Below are positions 11,803 to 23,344 of a stretch of DNA of 64,000 nt, in pieces. A model generated the notes under the pieces. That model was not told where the DNA came from, searched no databases, and worked only from the letters and a program-made list of their open reading frames with translations. The position numbers and the translations under genes were made by a program. The stretch is from Toxorhynchites rutilus septentrionalis (taxonomy: Eukaryota > Arthropoda > Insecta > Diptera > Culicidae), in the NCBI RefSeq assembly GCF_029784135.1, contig NC_073746.1, forward strand, positions 35,569,378 to 35,633,377, read 5' to 3'. Each line of letters opens with the position of its first letter. Within the stretch, counting starts at the first letter, position 1.

Positions 11803-12848
11803 CGATTAGTAATCTATATTTTTTTATCCAAAATATATATTTTTATTAAGGCTCATATGGCATCAACCTGACGGGGCCGGGAGTTCAATATTTCGACAAT
11901 GTTTGCCTTATAACTATGTTAGTAATATGTAACCGATTACTCTCGGTTGGCTCGAGGTTAGTATTACAAGTGTTTTCGTAATTGTGATGTTGCTGTCTTC
12001 AATGCTCTGTACCTGTGCCCGACACGGGATACTTCCTATTGGGATGCAGCTGACCATTAATCAGCAACGCCCCCCTAGTCTGTACCCCATATCTAGCGTG
12101 GTGCGTCTTCTCGACCCGAGGAATCCTTCAAGAATGGTCACTAGCCGGCGCAAACATTAGCTCGTGTAGAGTTGTCATGAGCGGTACAACCTTTGGCTCT
12201 TGTTGAATGATCAGTGGACTGCACAACCTTTGGCCCGTGTATCTGTAAAGAGTGTGTGTATGTATTGCCGCGACTAAGTAAAAGTTTATAGATCGGATAG
12301 GAGGGATATGAAACAGGGACACAACGAAGGAAACATCATTAAACGTTGACATCGGTGTTTCTGAGGAACAGGTATAGATAAAGCAGTAGATCAGGATCAC
12401 GGCTACCTAAGATATCCCGGACGGGGATATCTGATTGTCTGCCTTTTGCTCTCAGTGCTCTAGAAAGCTGAGAGCGAGCAGCATGGAACCGGATACACGA
12501 CCAGACAACATGCTCGATGTCGTGGTAGCCATCGCCACAATCACATAGATTGTTTGCTGCGTGCCCAATGCGATAGAGATGCGCGTTTAGGTTGTAGTGG
12601 TTGGACATAAGCCGAGATATCACGCGAATGAAATCACGACCTACATTCAATCCCTTGAACCATGCACTCGTCGAGTCCTTAGGGATAATCGTGTGTAACC
12701 AACGACCGAACTCATCTCCACTCCACATGCGCTGCCAACTTACGAGCGTGTACTGACGAGGAATGTGGAAAAATTCATTATAAGCAATTTGCCTTTCAAA
12801 AAGTGTGCCTTCTAAAGCGCCCACCTTAGCTAGCGATTAGTAATCTAT
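11803..12848 (-). mobile_element. 5'-truncated LOA-like LINE with 15-bp target duplication
   Basis: The insertion 11818-12833 is flanked by the same 15-mer CGATTAGTAATCTAT (11803-11817 and 12834-12848), a diagnostic LINE target-site duplication. On the minus strand it carries the C-terminal end of ORF2, a roughly 500-bp 3' untranslated region and a short A-rich tail (about 11818-11826). The 5' truncation, A-rich tail and target duplication are all hallmarks of target-primed reverse transcription. The same 3' untranslated sequence recurs at 63388-63494. The intact duplication suggests a fairly recent insertion. Confidence 0.9.
12339..12824 (-). pseudogene. C-terminal fragment of LOA-like LINE ORF2
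   Basis: About 160 codons in one open frame end at 12339. The sequence matches the region downstream of reverse transcriptase/RNase H in LOA/I-group LINEs. It has an AWFKGLNVGRDFIRVISRLM block, then a LNAHLYRIGHA block, then a zinc-knuckle-like CDCGDGYHDIEHVVWSC motif (Cys-X-Cys...His...Cys), and a terminal LLLYLYLFLRNTDVNV. In full elements this C-terminal finger is thought to bind template RNA or DNA. Endonuclease, reverse transcriptase and RNase H domains are missing because of the 5' truncation. The clade call (LOA rather than another RNase H-bearing clade) is from recalled similarity and is moderately sure. Confidence 0.75.
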
Positions 12849-12884
12849 GTCTGCTGGATAATCAGTCTGTTTTCATTTCAATTC

Positions 12885-12990
12885 AATTTACTTACTGGTT
12901 AGTGTGGGGTCATTAAGAAATACAGTAATAAATTGTTTCAATAAGATAACGCGTCCTGTTCAAACCTTCGTAGAGGAATGATGTGGAACC
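12885..12990 (+). repeat. Uninterrupted copy of the repeat split at 4175-4440
   Basis: This matches the flanks of the SINE insertion at 4255-4405, but reads straight through CAATAAGATAAC into GCGTCCTGTTCAAACCTTCG. It is the empty paralogous site. It abuts a reversed SINE (family 3) at about 12991. Confidence 0.65.
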
Positions 12991-13295
12991 TTTTTTATCC
13001 TACTTGTTTATTTATTTAGGCTCATTATCATTTTAGCTTTGATAAATCCGGATTCTAATCGTGTACGTTTTACATATTTTATCGTATCTTTAAATTGTAC
13101 AGTACACAGTAGCCATTTTCAGGCGTAAGAGTATTCCTTCTGTTCTTCCATTGTTCAGTTAGACCACCGAACAGCGGAGACAGTTGATTTGATCATTGTT
13201 GTGTTATTTATAGCACAACAGTCCTATGTTTCTTGCAGAGTACAGCAGTTGTATAGATGAATCGATCTTCATTCGACCTTGGATCGAGGTAGGGC
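12991..13295 (-). mobile_element. SINE family 3, reversed 3' two-thirds
   Basis: The reverse complement follows the full copy at 61562-62061 block by block: AGATCGATTCATC, TATACAACT, CTCTGCAAGAAACAT, GCTATAAATAAC, AACAATGATCAA, TCAACTGTCTCCGCTGT, GAACAATGGAAGAACAGA, CTTACGCCT, AATGGCTACT, and a terminal AATGAGCCTAAATAAATAAA. The tRNA-like head is missing. Sequence divergence is moderate. Confidence 0.8.
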
Positions 13296-13569
13296 CTCGA
13301 TTGGTAAAAAAAAGAAGAACAAGAACACAGAGCTCAGGGAAACTACAAGCAAGTGTTTTTATGTACGGGAAGAACATCTAGAGTGTTTCAATAATTCTGA
13401 TGTTTAGATCAGATAATCTGTTCGATCAACCACGATTGATTTATTGTCCCCATGAACTGAGAATACCCCAAGTGATTCAGGAATATACGAAACTAGTAAA
13501 ATAAGGATTATAACTATTTTTTTCACTGTAGAATGGTAAGAAATATGTTATTTTTCTACAGACGCTGCA

Positions 13570-13870
13570 ATAGTTATCAGGGGTGCAAAATGAAATCAAC
13601 ATTTTTCCAAATTTTTAGATTTTATTGCAAAAAATGGTTCAATCTTAGTCTTGAAAGTGTTGCCCGACGCTAGCCAAAACCTTTTCCCATTTTTCTGAGA
13701 GCATATGGATTGCTCATCTGAACAACTGCGGGTCTTTCGAAAAGATACTCGGTTTTACCCAATGTTTTGCCTCTTCGTTAGAATTTGAATGCTGCTCAGC
13801 CAGACTATGCGTCACTCTTCGAAATAAATAGTAATCGGGAGAGATTATATCTGGAGAATATGATGGATAG
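13570..13870 (-). pseudogene. mariner (DD34D) transposase C-terminal relic
   Basis: Translated from the minus strand, this gives SPDYYLFRRVTHSLAEQH, then ...EEAKHWVKPSIFSKDPQLFR, then AIHMLSEKWEKVLASVGQHF. That matches the mariner transposase C-terminus from the third catalytic aspartate onward. The usual 'SPDLAPSDYHLF' block is fused to SPDYYLF by a deletion. A stop codon interrupts the frame after LFR. A possible terminal repeat, TCAGGGGTGCAAAATGA, lies near 13578. The rest of the gene is missing or unrecognisable. Confidence 0.7.
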
Positions 13871-14099
13871 GAGCGAACGTCCCATTGACGTGTTTCCAGA
13901 TGAGTCTACTTCTACTTCTACTCTACTTGTCTACTTGCCCGTTTGATAGTTTGGACAAAGTCTCGATGTTCCGGAATAGCGAAATATTCATCAGTTATCT
14001 TTTTTGGGCTTGAATGAAAATGTATACAGACTAAAAGTTCAATAATGCTTTTCAATAGACGCCTATGTCGCATGCATATGAAGTGCTTGTACGTTAGTC

Positions 14100-15115
14100 A
14101 TATTGGTCTTATTCATTTTCAAATCCAATACCGATCACAATTTTTCGAAAAGTTTCAGGCCTGGGGACTGGAGAGGTCAACGTTTGATCCGCGAAAAAAA
14201 AATGCTTGGTGGAAGTCACTTTCAACCTTCAACAAAAATGCTTCGTGATTTTCGATTTTATTTTTTTTATATTCCAAAAATAATTTATCGGAAAAAAGCG
14301 GTTTAAGCGCATGCTTTTCCGCAAAACATAGAGTTTGATTCGATTGTTCCTTCTGATAAGCAGGTGCCGTAAATTTGTTCTTGATTTTTTGTTACTGCAG
14401 TCGAATTCTTTTCGTGTATCCAGTCAAAAACTTTCTTCAATGGTAATGTTACTTCTTAGGGTTGTCGTGCGTTTTAGACCACCGTAATTCTTTAAACATG
14501 TTGCATACATAGATGATCATATCTCCGTATCGTTTTCAATCTAACAATAGATTCGTTTCTATGTTTACGTTTGAAATCTAAGTTCCAATTGTTTACTGAA
14601 AAGCAAAAAAAAAAGATTCAATTTTGATCATAAAGATGAAGTTTGTTCTACGAAAATGCATCGACAAAAAAGTTCCAACTCCTAGAATTGTCACTTTAAA
14701 AAACCATCCAATGGATTTCTTGCTAAAAATATCATACGTCGACTCATCAGTTTACAGATCCTTCATCCAATACTACACCGGCTGATCTACATGCTCCTGA
14801 GCAAACTCCAGTCTTCTGGTTCAATTGGGGTCTCCAACGAATTGTAATTTTCGAGCAAGTTTGCTTTTTAAAAACGATGTTCTTCGATTCTCCGACGAAT
14901 AATTTGATCATGAACTGGCGACGTAAAGGTTTCCTGTATTCCCTTGATGTTTTTCTTTACTTCCCGCTTGATTTTGGTATTCGTTCTTCATTCGTTTTTC
15001 ATTTTCTGTCTCTGCTGTGACGATCCACCACCGATCTAAGCGTCCTGCAATTCAAGAATTTCTTTTTCAACGGCTGCTATCCCGCCGCTTCATTTCACCC
15101 TTTTTTTCGATTCCA
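14100..15115 (-). pseudogene. Decayed Tc1-like transposase relic
   Basis: On the minus strand at about 14735-14900 the translation gives RRRIEEHRFFLKSKLARKLQ, ...LEFAQEHVDQPV, ...TDESTYDIF with several stops. This is the Tc1 layout of a second helix-turn-helix followed by the first catalytic aspartate in a W-TDES motif. Sequence upstream to about 15110 and downstream to about 14100 has the right length for the rest of the element but is too decayed to align by eye. No terminal repeats found. Confidence 0.5.
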
Positions 15116-15807
15116 CAAATTTACGGATACACGAAAGGAATTATTCTGAAAACAAAGGGTTTTCCATGAATTAAAATAATTCGGCTTGACGACAGTTCTA
15201 ATGTCTTACAGAAGCACTAAAAAGTGAATGTGTGTTTCCAGATGTCAAAAAGCAATCAATCGACGGGTCTCATGATTTTATCACATCGAATGATAATGAA
15301 TGATTATTATTTTCAATTTTTCAGATATGTATTTTATAATGTATCGATGAATAATTAGATCGTAAACATAACAAGTGATTATTTTGCTGTTTTTTTAATT
15401 TTAATTTTTTTTTTCAAAATAAAGATCCCATTTATTATCAATGCAACGAACACTAATAATTATTGGGTACCTTGAGCACTATATTCATGTTTCCGATGGA
15501 TAACATAAAACAACTTATAAATTACTTAACTTAAATTAATTAATTATCTTCAATAGTAACGCTACTATACACCAATAACGTTTGTTTTGCTCAATTTCGG
15601 CACACGGTACAGTTTATCGATCTAATGTTAAGGGAGGAAAAATATTCTTACATATTGTATACCTTATTTTTTTTATTTTCGGATAGGCTAATTTAGAAAA
15701 CATGTATCTAAAGTAGAATAATGACGCACACTTAGCATGAATATACTTAGACATTCAATGTTACACGGAAAACAAAGGTTTCCTGTGAATGAACCAATAT
15801 TAAATGA
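15116..15807. other. Unassigned AT-rich DNA
   Basis: I see only short frames and poly-A/poly-T runs, with no element ends that I can define. Confidence 0.35.
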
Positions 15808-16500
15808 GGGGCTTAGAATGAAAGAGGTGTAAGTGATTTAATCGATTTCTCTACATCGACTTTCTCTTTTGGTCATAACTTAGCTGCAAATACGTTCTCA
15901 GCTGTATTTGACAATGCGGATGATAAGTCAGAACCTCGTCTATCGGATTCTATAGCAAACTCAAATTGGAACGTTTTTGCAGTTGAGTTATTAATTGAAA
16001 AAAAAGTTGATGAAGAGAAATCAATCAAGTCACTTACACCCCTTGCATTCTAAGCCCCTCAAATATGAGAGGCTCAGAAGGAAAGGAGCTTAAGTGACAT
16101 GTCCGATTTTCTCTCCATCGACTTTCACTTTTGGTCATCACTTAGATGAAAACACATTCCCAGCAGTATTTGAAAGACAACAGTTCGGCTGAAAAGTTTA
16201 TAAGGAAACACAGTAAAACTTTGAGGGCGATACAGCGATTATAGCGATCTTGCAACTTTTCGATATCATTTTTATAGTACTTTTTTGGTTTTTCCTCAAA
16301 ATAGGCCTCAATTTCGGTAATCACTTCATCATCGGTCTTAATTTTCTTGCCGGAATTTTTCAGCCGAACTGTAAGATCAAACTCGCATCTATCGGTTTCT
16401 ATAGCAAACGAATAGCAAATAAACGAAAGAAAAAGTTGATGAAGAGAAAATCGATCAAGTCACTTACACCCCTTTCCCTTACATCAATACCCCGTTGTCT
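15808..16500. repeat. Cluster of MITE family B copies in alternating orientation
   Basis: At least three related segments occur. 15808-15960 reads forward (GGGGCTTAGAATGAAAGAGG, TGTAAGTGA, then CGATTTCTCTACATCGACTT). About 15990-16065 reads reverse, ending CTTACACCCCTTGCATTCTA then AGCCCCTCA. About 16065-16180 is forward again. About 16372-16485 is reverse. Adjacent forward and reverse copies form imperfect palindromes. The intervening open frame at 16142-16324 has no recognised domain. Confidence 0.65.
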
Positions 16501-16639
16501 ATTAAACGATGACAGTAGTAGTGGTGTAGGATGATCATGTATGTTAGTGTTTTGGTTCTATTTTTGCCAGGACCGAGATGTATAATGCTTCGATTTATAA
16601 TTCTGGAATTTCCTCATCGTTCCAGAATTCAGATCTCAT

Positions 16640-16928
16640 GAGATTTTAGTACACCCGTGGCCGAGTGGTTAGCGTCTCACATTATCATGCGGGGTGTTCG
16701 GGTTCGATTCCCGTTCTGGCCGGGGGATTTTTCTCAGAGAAATTTTCTTCGACTTGCACTGTGGTCACGCGTATTCTAGAGCTTGCCCCTCTGAATAACA
16801 TTCAAGACGTGTTGTTTGGCCTAAGAAATCTCAAATAAATATTAATAAAAGACGCTAGTTAATGCATACGTTGAGACGGCAAAGTTCCACAGGGAACGTT
16901 AACACCATTCAAGAAGAAGAGATTTTAG
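16640..16928 (+). mobile_element. tRNA-derived SINE, family 1, full copy with target duplication
   Basis: The SINE body 16650-16918 is flanked by GAGATTTTAG (16640-16649 and 16919-16928). The head resembles a leucine/serine-type tRNA: A box GTGGCCGAGTGGTTAGCG, B box GGTTCGATTCC. The body contains CGACTTGCACTGTGGTCACG and GTTGAGACGGCAAAGTTCC, and ends in a GAA/GAAGAA-rich tail. Related copies occur at 49441-49717, 21981-22075 (reverse), 55998-56075 (head only) and 40925-40990 (tail only). Confidence 0.85.
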
Positions 16929-19640
16929 ATCTCAACTGTGTATAACATACATTAAACACAAAAATCCATATGCATATTAATCCGTAATTTACGTAAAAAT
17001 CGTACAAATCCGTAACTGTACGAAAATTTCAGCAAATCTGGCACCCCTGCTGCCAGACTCCAAAGAGAAAGCCTTCGACGAATGAAACGACGTTCTATGA
17101 ATGCAATCGATAGATACAGATATGTGCAGCCGCAACATGAAACGGAACGAACAAATGCGATCGCGCGCCGATTAGGGATTGGAGTCTTTCTTTTTTTTTT
17201 TTTTTGCTCTCTTCCGCATTATTTTCCTCCGCGAATGACCCTACCAGACCTCTTCGAACGTATGCAAAGTGCGGTAGAAATTGGTAGCTATTATGCCCCA
17301 GGTCAATCGCGATCCAACCAGGCTAATGTTTCTAAACAGTGGAATGGTGCGGCTTGTTTGGCGGAGGGTGGTGCACTTGCGAATTTGTGTTTTGCACTCG
17401 CCTCGCAATCGAAGAAGGGTTTGTAATTTCGTCATATTTTGGGGAAAATTTGACAGTGATTTATTACGGTTGTGGAACAGTTTGACGGCTCAATTGGTTG
17501 GATTCAACTTGTACACCGAGGAATACGCGCGCAAGTGGTGAGAACCGGCGTTTTGCCGACTAAGTGAACCACTGAGAAATTAATGCACTCCCATGTATTG
17601 TCTTGTTAACCGTTTTAATTACAAGTGTCCGAACGGTATCCAGCTGGAATTGGTCTGAATAATTCATTTGCATTCCATTTTACACCAACGGAGGGTGCAA
17701 TAATTACGATAAAAATAATTCCAATTCTTGAGTTCCAGTCAAAATGACAGCTTGCGCTTGGACAAAACAGGAAACGTTGACAATTGAAGCGCTTCGATTC
17801 CCTCAGCCCGATCGGGCACCCTCTAAAAGTCATTAAACGGTTCGTTATCTTGAGGACAAACAGCGACGCCGTGTGGCGAGTTTTTAAATTGCCCTTGAGG
17901 GCAGGTGCAGCCTCAAATTCGGACAATGTTGTTCAACTGGTTCGGAATGTGCGGTGGACGCAACAAAAAACGGTAGCCCCGACCGATATCAGATCGAGGA
18001 ATGCCCCGCTCGAAATGCCATATCATCAATGCAAATACTCTCGTTTTTTTGTTCCTGTTCGCTTCCTCCCGCCCTCCGCAGCCGCTCCCACTACTGTTTG
18101 GACCGTGTTCGCTCCAATGTGGAACGCCCTTCACCTTCAATTACTAACAGTGGGAAAAAAAGAAACAACAGCTAAAACTCATCGGAATAATTTCCTTCGA
18201 TTGCTGCCCGGCAATTCCTCAAAACATTTCGCCCCATTTCATTTCTCGTTTTCTGGGATGCCATCATTGCTTTTCGTGCCGCCAAATTGTGGCATCTCCG
18301 GTCGTGATCGGTCCGGTAATCACTTGCCACGAATCATGAACCATTTGCAACCGAACCACTCGGGGCCTGCCAGGACCGAAACCGCCCCAAGGATTTCGAT
18401 TGATTGTTGCGAATCGAATCGTCGATTTGAATGCTTCATTTTCGAGCGAGAAAGATAGGCTAATCATACACTCCCATCCATCGCCCTGCTCTCTCCGGAG
18501 TCGGTTTTCGGTGATGGCCGCGGACGCGGCATTTTCTGAATAAATCCCCAAAACAAAACTAATTGCCGCCCGATCGGCAGCCTCAGCAGCCTCCGAAGGT
18601 TATTATAACAAATCAGTCGGCGCTGCGGAAGCGCTGATCGAAGCTTTGATTCGGTGCTCCGGGATTCGATGATTATCCCGTTGTCGTTCCCTCCGCGAGA
18701 CAGAACCCGCCTAAGCCCGTTTCGATTCGGTAGTGGCTCCTAGGCTCCTTTTAATTACATTTCAAATCTTTTACAAATTAACCGAAACTAATTCGCCCGA
18801 ATTCGAAACGAAGATTTCAATCAGCAATTTTTATTACCATTCGGGATTTATCTTCTGTTTCACCTTTGTACCGCGGCCACAAAGCAGCGGCGCACAACAC
18901 GGCGAATCGTAATTTACAAATGAACACTCATTACAATGTGTAGACTCGCCAACGGAAAGCCATTAATCATATCTGCCGTGTCGCTGTTTTGTTTCTTTGT
19001 TGTTGTTGTACTTCGATCCCTTCCGCGAGAAACCAATCGACAGCTTCTCAAACAGTTAGTCAGTCAAAGTTAGACGAAATGAAAGGTGCAGCCGCAGAAG
19101 CAGATACAGCAGCAGCAGCAGCATCATTCGAAACATTGTGAGAGGAAGCTGAGGCGCAGAGAAAATCTGTACGAGAATAACACCAAAAAAAAAAAAGCCA
19201 TCATTATTGAAAAGAAGAACGGCCGAAGCAAAACAAAGTACCAGATCAATAAAATATTTTTCACATAAAAGCATAAACAACAACGCGAATGCCCTGCTGC
19301 ATTTTACACGCTACTGGCATTAAATCTGTTATTGGTTGCAGCGAAAGGTGATTTTGTTTCGTAGTTTATTCTCGTGCGCTAAGGTTGCCGGTGACCTCTC
19401 GTTGCTCCGAACCTGGCAGGGGTGAGCGAGGGAGGTGTATTGGCGGGCAGGTGTCTTGGTTAAAGGGTCTGGAGGATGGAAATGTGGTCCGTTATGGAAT
19501 CTTGGGAGAGGTCAGTGATGAGTTGGCGACGGTTTGCTTGTTGCATATTTTGATGTTGAGTTTCGAGGGTATGGGAAGCATCTAACAGTTTTCTCCGCTG
19601 ATTTCGGTTAAATTTTTGAACCCAGAGAATTAATTCCGAA
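16929..19640. other. Low-repeat, GC-richer block; possible regulatory DNA
   Basis: From about 17040 to 19640 no mobile element is recognisable and base composition is less AT-biased than its surroundings. Overlapping open frames up to 224 codons (17784-18458) have no recognised domain and several are antisense to each other, so I do not call them genes. TAATTA/AATTA homeodomain-like cores occur at 18750-18840, and a CAG tract at 19100-19123. As low-repeat DNA in the presumed dac intron, it is a reasonable place for enhancers; this is inference only. Confidence 0.4.
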
Positions 19641-19837
19641 GAACAGGGTCTAATGCGGATTCAGCCCTAATCTTGATTCAAGAATTCTATCACTCGATCT
19701 TGATAATCATCAATCGGAAAATGAGAAACCTTTTTTCGTTTGGACTTAAAACTCTATCGAAATGTCGTAAATCTTTTTGATAAATAATTTCAAAGAATGA
19801 CAAAATCGGGGAAGGGGATGGCAATATATCTATCTTC

Positions 19838-20845
<1,008 letters not shown>

Positions 20846-21109
20846 GGTGTGTTATACTTATGATATAACCGCAAGGTTGACGCAGGACTACCGTTGGCTT
20901 AGTAACCATTCGTGTTTTTTTTCAGTTAGCAATAATCGTACCTCAGATGTTCCTCATTGGGTACGATATCGCCGCTGCGGCGATTTGTATGTATTAATTA
21001 AATTATGGATTAAACTAGTGAATGAATGGAACATTTTATGAATTCAATTGCAAACAATTTACGAATTCAATTGCTAACAAATCCCTCGGTCAATTTCGGT
21101 CAATTTATG

Positions 21110-21745
21110 CATTATGGAAGTGGTTATCGCGTAGAAGTGCAGTGAGCTGGCGACATGAAGAGGTATGCAGTCTTGAATAACCGAGCCAAAGCTGCTCAAA
21201 CCGCTCCCTATCAAAGAACAATATGTGTTCCGCATACTACAACGCTACAAAGAAAAAGCTGATGTGGAATATAGACCCAGAGAGGAACGTCCGAGGTCGG
21301 TACGGCTTCACAATGTCATTAATGCCATTCGTGAATGCGTTCGGCACAATCCTCTTCGCAAATGAAAGCGTTTAGAAATCGAAATGAACATTTACAAGCA
21401 CATCATACGATGTGTGAGCCTTTTTTGACACGACGATTGACGATGACGATTGGAATTGTGGAAAAAAACTCCCGTTTCAAACACGGGGTTAGCAGTAAAC
21501 CGACCAGACTTCATCTCCGAAAATGATTGGTCATCCGATAGTTCAGACCTTAATCTACTGAGCTATTCACTTAGGACAAAGTAGGAGAAACATAAAAGTA
21601 ATTTCGAGAAGGCAGCTCGTGAACGTCCACTTGCAACAATTCGTGCAACGATTGACGATTGGATCAACCGTTTATGACTCTGCGTCAATGAGGTACATAC
21701 CGAGGTGGAGCAGCAGGCGTTTCAGGAGCAGTTTCGTTTCAGCAA
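21110..21745 (+). pseudogene. Decayed Tc1/mariner (maT-like) transposase relic
   Basis: The N-terminal part reads KEQYVFRILQRYKEKADVEY, RPREERPRSVRLHNVINAIR, ECVRHNPLRK, stop, KRLEIEMNI. This is the helix-turn-helix plus GRPR-like linker of mariner-type transposases. Downstream, about 21530-21700 reads SSDLNLLSYSLRTK (a decayed 'SPDLNPLDYSLW' catalytic block) and then NFEKAARERPLATIRATIDDWINRL. Stops and frameshifts are numerous and the first catalytic block is not identifiable. Similarity is closest to DD37D/DD39D-type elements; the subtype is uncertain. Confidence 0.55.
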
Positions 21746-21751
21746 GTGCAT

Positions 21752-21950
21752 GATTATGAAGTTGTTAATGCTATTTTCGAAATCAAACCAAATTCGTCTG
21801 GATCTGACGGCATCTCAACTAAACTTTTGAAAATTATTACGCCACTCGTAATCAATCAAATCACCTACTTGTTCAACAGAGTCTTTGAATCGTCATCTTT
21901 TCCTACACAGTAGAAAAATGCAAAAGTGATTCCCTTGCAAAAAATTTAAG
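21752..21950 (+). pseudogene. LINE reverse transcriptase fragment
   Basis: One frame reads NAIFEIKPNSSGSDGISTKL, then LKIITPLVINQITYLFNRVF, then ESSSFPTQ-stop-KNAKVIPL. This is the N-terminal part of a Jockey/CR1-type reverse transcriptase: the 'GxDGI' block, the 'FNxxxxxxxFPxxWK' block (with the tryptophan codon now TAG) and the 'VIPxxK' block. Only about 65 residues remain. It directly follows the maT-like relic. Confidence 0.7.
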
Positions 21951-21980
21951 ATTTAAAAAATTGATAATCTGAGACTCATA

Positions 21981-22075
21981 ACTTCTTCTTCTTCAATGGC
22001 ACTAACGTTCCTAGAGGAACTTCGCCGTCTCAACGTAGTATTACTTGCGTCATTTTTATTAGTACTTAGTTGATA
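21981..22075 (-). mobile_element. SINE family 1, reversed tail fragment
   Basis: Starts with CTTCTTCTTCAATGGCACTA and continues ACGTTCCTAGAGGAACTTCG then CCGTCTCAACGTAGTATTAC, the reverse complement of the tail of the copy at 49441-49717. The tRNA-like head is absent. Confidence 0.8.
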
Positions 22076-22204
22076 AATTTTGGATACTTTGTACCTTAAA
22101 TAAAAATTTCAGCTTTTTATCTCATTTTGTTTTGGAGCTATAAATTTTCTAACGACTGACAAAGATTATGGCTATAAGAGGTATGTCTCTGTAATGATGT
22201 AATG

Positions 22205-23344
22205 TAAAGGGTGTGTCACATCAAATTGCATCACGGAATAAACGCTGTAGAAATTCGCCCAGTAGAACGATCCTTTTGAAAATTTTAGACAGTAAAATAA
22301 AAACTATGAAACAACTTTTGGCTTTTTCTTTTTATTCATACTTCGAGCCCAAGCCCGTATGCTCGCACCTTCCTCTTTACCCCGTCCATAAGGTTCTGTA
22401 CAACGTCAGGTTGTAGTTTTTTTGAACAGAATCCATTTTCTCTTGAAGTCCGCCTCCGATTTGACAACTTTTGGGTTCTTCCGGAGGGCCTGCTTCATAA
22501 TCGCCCAATATTTCTCTATTGGGCGAAGCTCCGGCGCGTTGGGCGGGTTCATTTCCTTTGGCACGAAGGTGACCCCGTTGGCTTCGTACCGCTCCAACAC
22601 GTCCTTTGAATAGTGGCACGAAGCGAGATCCGGCCAGAAGATGGTCGGGCCCTCGTGCTGCTTTTATAGTGGTAGTAAGCGCTTCTGTAGGCACTCCTTA
22701 AGGTAAACCTGCCCGTTTACCATGCCGGTCATCACGAAGGGGGCGCTCCGCTTTCCGCAAGAGCAGATCGCTTGCCACACCATGTACTTTTTGGCAAACT
22801 TTTTGGCGTCTTCCCCACCATGTTTTGCCTTTCGTCGCGGTTAGGAGCCTTCTGAACCTTGTATGTACGCAGGCCCTCCCGCTGCTTGGTCCGCTGGACA
22901 AATGAACTTGACAAATTCAGCTTATTGGCGACATCCCGGACCGAACTTCTCGGATCACGTCTAAACTGCTTAACTACGCGCTTGTGATCTTTTTCACTGA
23001 CGGAGCATCCATTTTTGCCGTTCTTCACCTTCCGGTCGATGGTTAGGTTCTCGAAGTATCGTTTTAGTACTCTGCTGACCGTGGATTGGACGATTCCCAG
23101 CATCTTACCGATGTCCCGATGTGACAACTCCTGATTCTCGAAATGAGTGCGCAGGATTAATTCACGACGCTCTTTTTCGATCGACAACATTTTTCCAAAT
23201 TTACGAAAAAATGACAGTGAAGCATGGCCAACGTGATCTATACACTCTGATCTGATTATAAGCGAAAGCTGAAGATATAATTCCTAAAAATTAAATTTCC
23301 ACAGCGTTTTTTCCGTGATGCAATTTGATGTGACACACCCTTTA
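22205..23344 (-). mobile_element. Tc1/mariner DD37E element with intact ends
   Basis: The 1136-bp element 22207-23342 has about 40-bp nearly identical terminal inverted repeats starting AAGGGTGTGTCACATCAAAT, each flanked by TA (22205-22206 and 23343-23344). DD37E elements with this kind of transposase were first described in mosquitoes. The coding region on the minus strand is damaged, so the copy is at best a non-autonomous substrate. The well-preserved ends suggest recent mobilisation by a related transposase. Confidence 0.92.
22400..23190 (-). pseudogene. DD37E transposase, broken
   Basis: The first frame (start 23190) gives the N-terminal helix-turn-helix region (ELSHRDIGKMLGIVQSTVSR, then VLKRYFEN), a second DNA-binding segment (RSSVRDVANKLNLSSSFVQR) and the RTYKVQKAPNRDERQ linker. 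The segment carrying the first catalytic aspartate is deleted and the frame shifts near 22830. A second frame then supplies PDLASCHYSKDVLERYEANG, VTFVPKEMNPPNAPELRPIE, KYWAIMKQALRKNPKVV. The distance from that aspartate to the glutamate in RPIE is 37 residues (DD37E). Missing catalytic residue one plus frameshifts make it inactive. Regulation by host piRNA is possible but not visible. Confidence 0.9.

Noticed and set aside
16668..16740. tRNA gene-like sequence (also at 49443, 55998, 4256, 46416, 61570)
   Set aside because: A and B boxes are present, but the cloverleaf pairing is incomplete and the sequences continue into repeated bodies and tails, so they are SINE heads.
17784..18458. 224-codon open frame in GC-richer DNA
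   Set aside because: No domain or family resemblance, overlaps frames on the opposite strand (17913-18140, 18264-18551), and composition explains the lack of stops.
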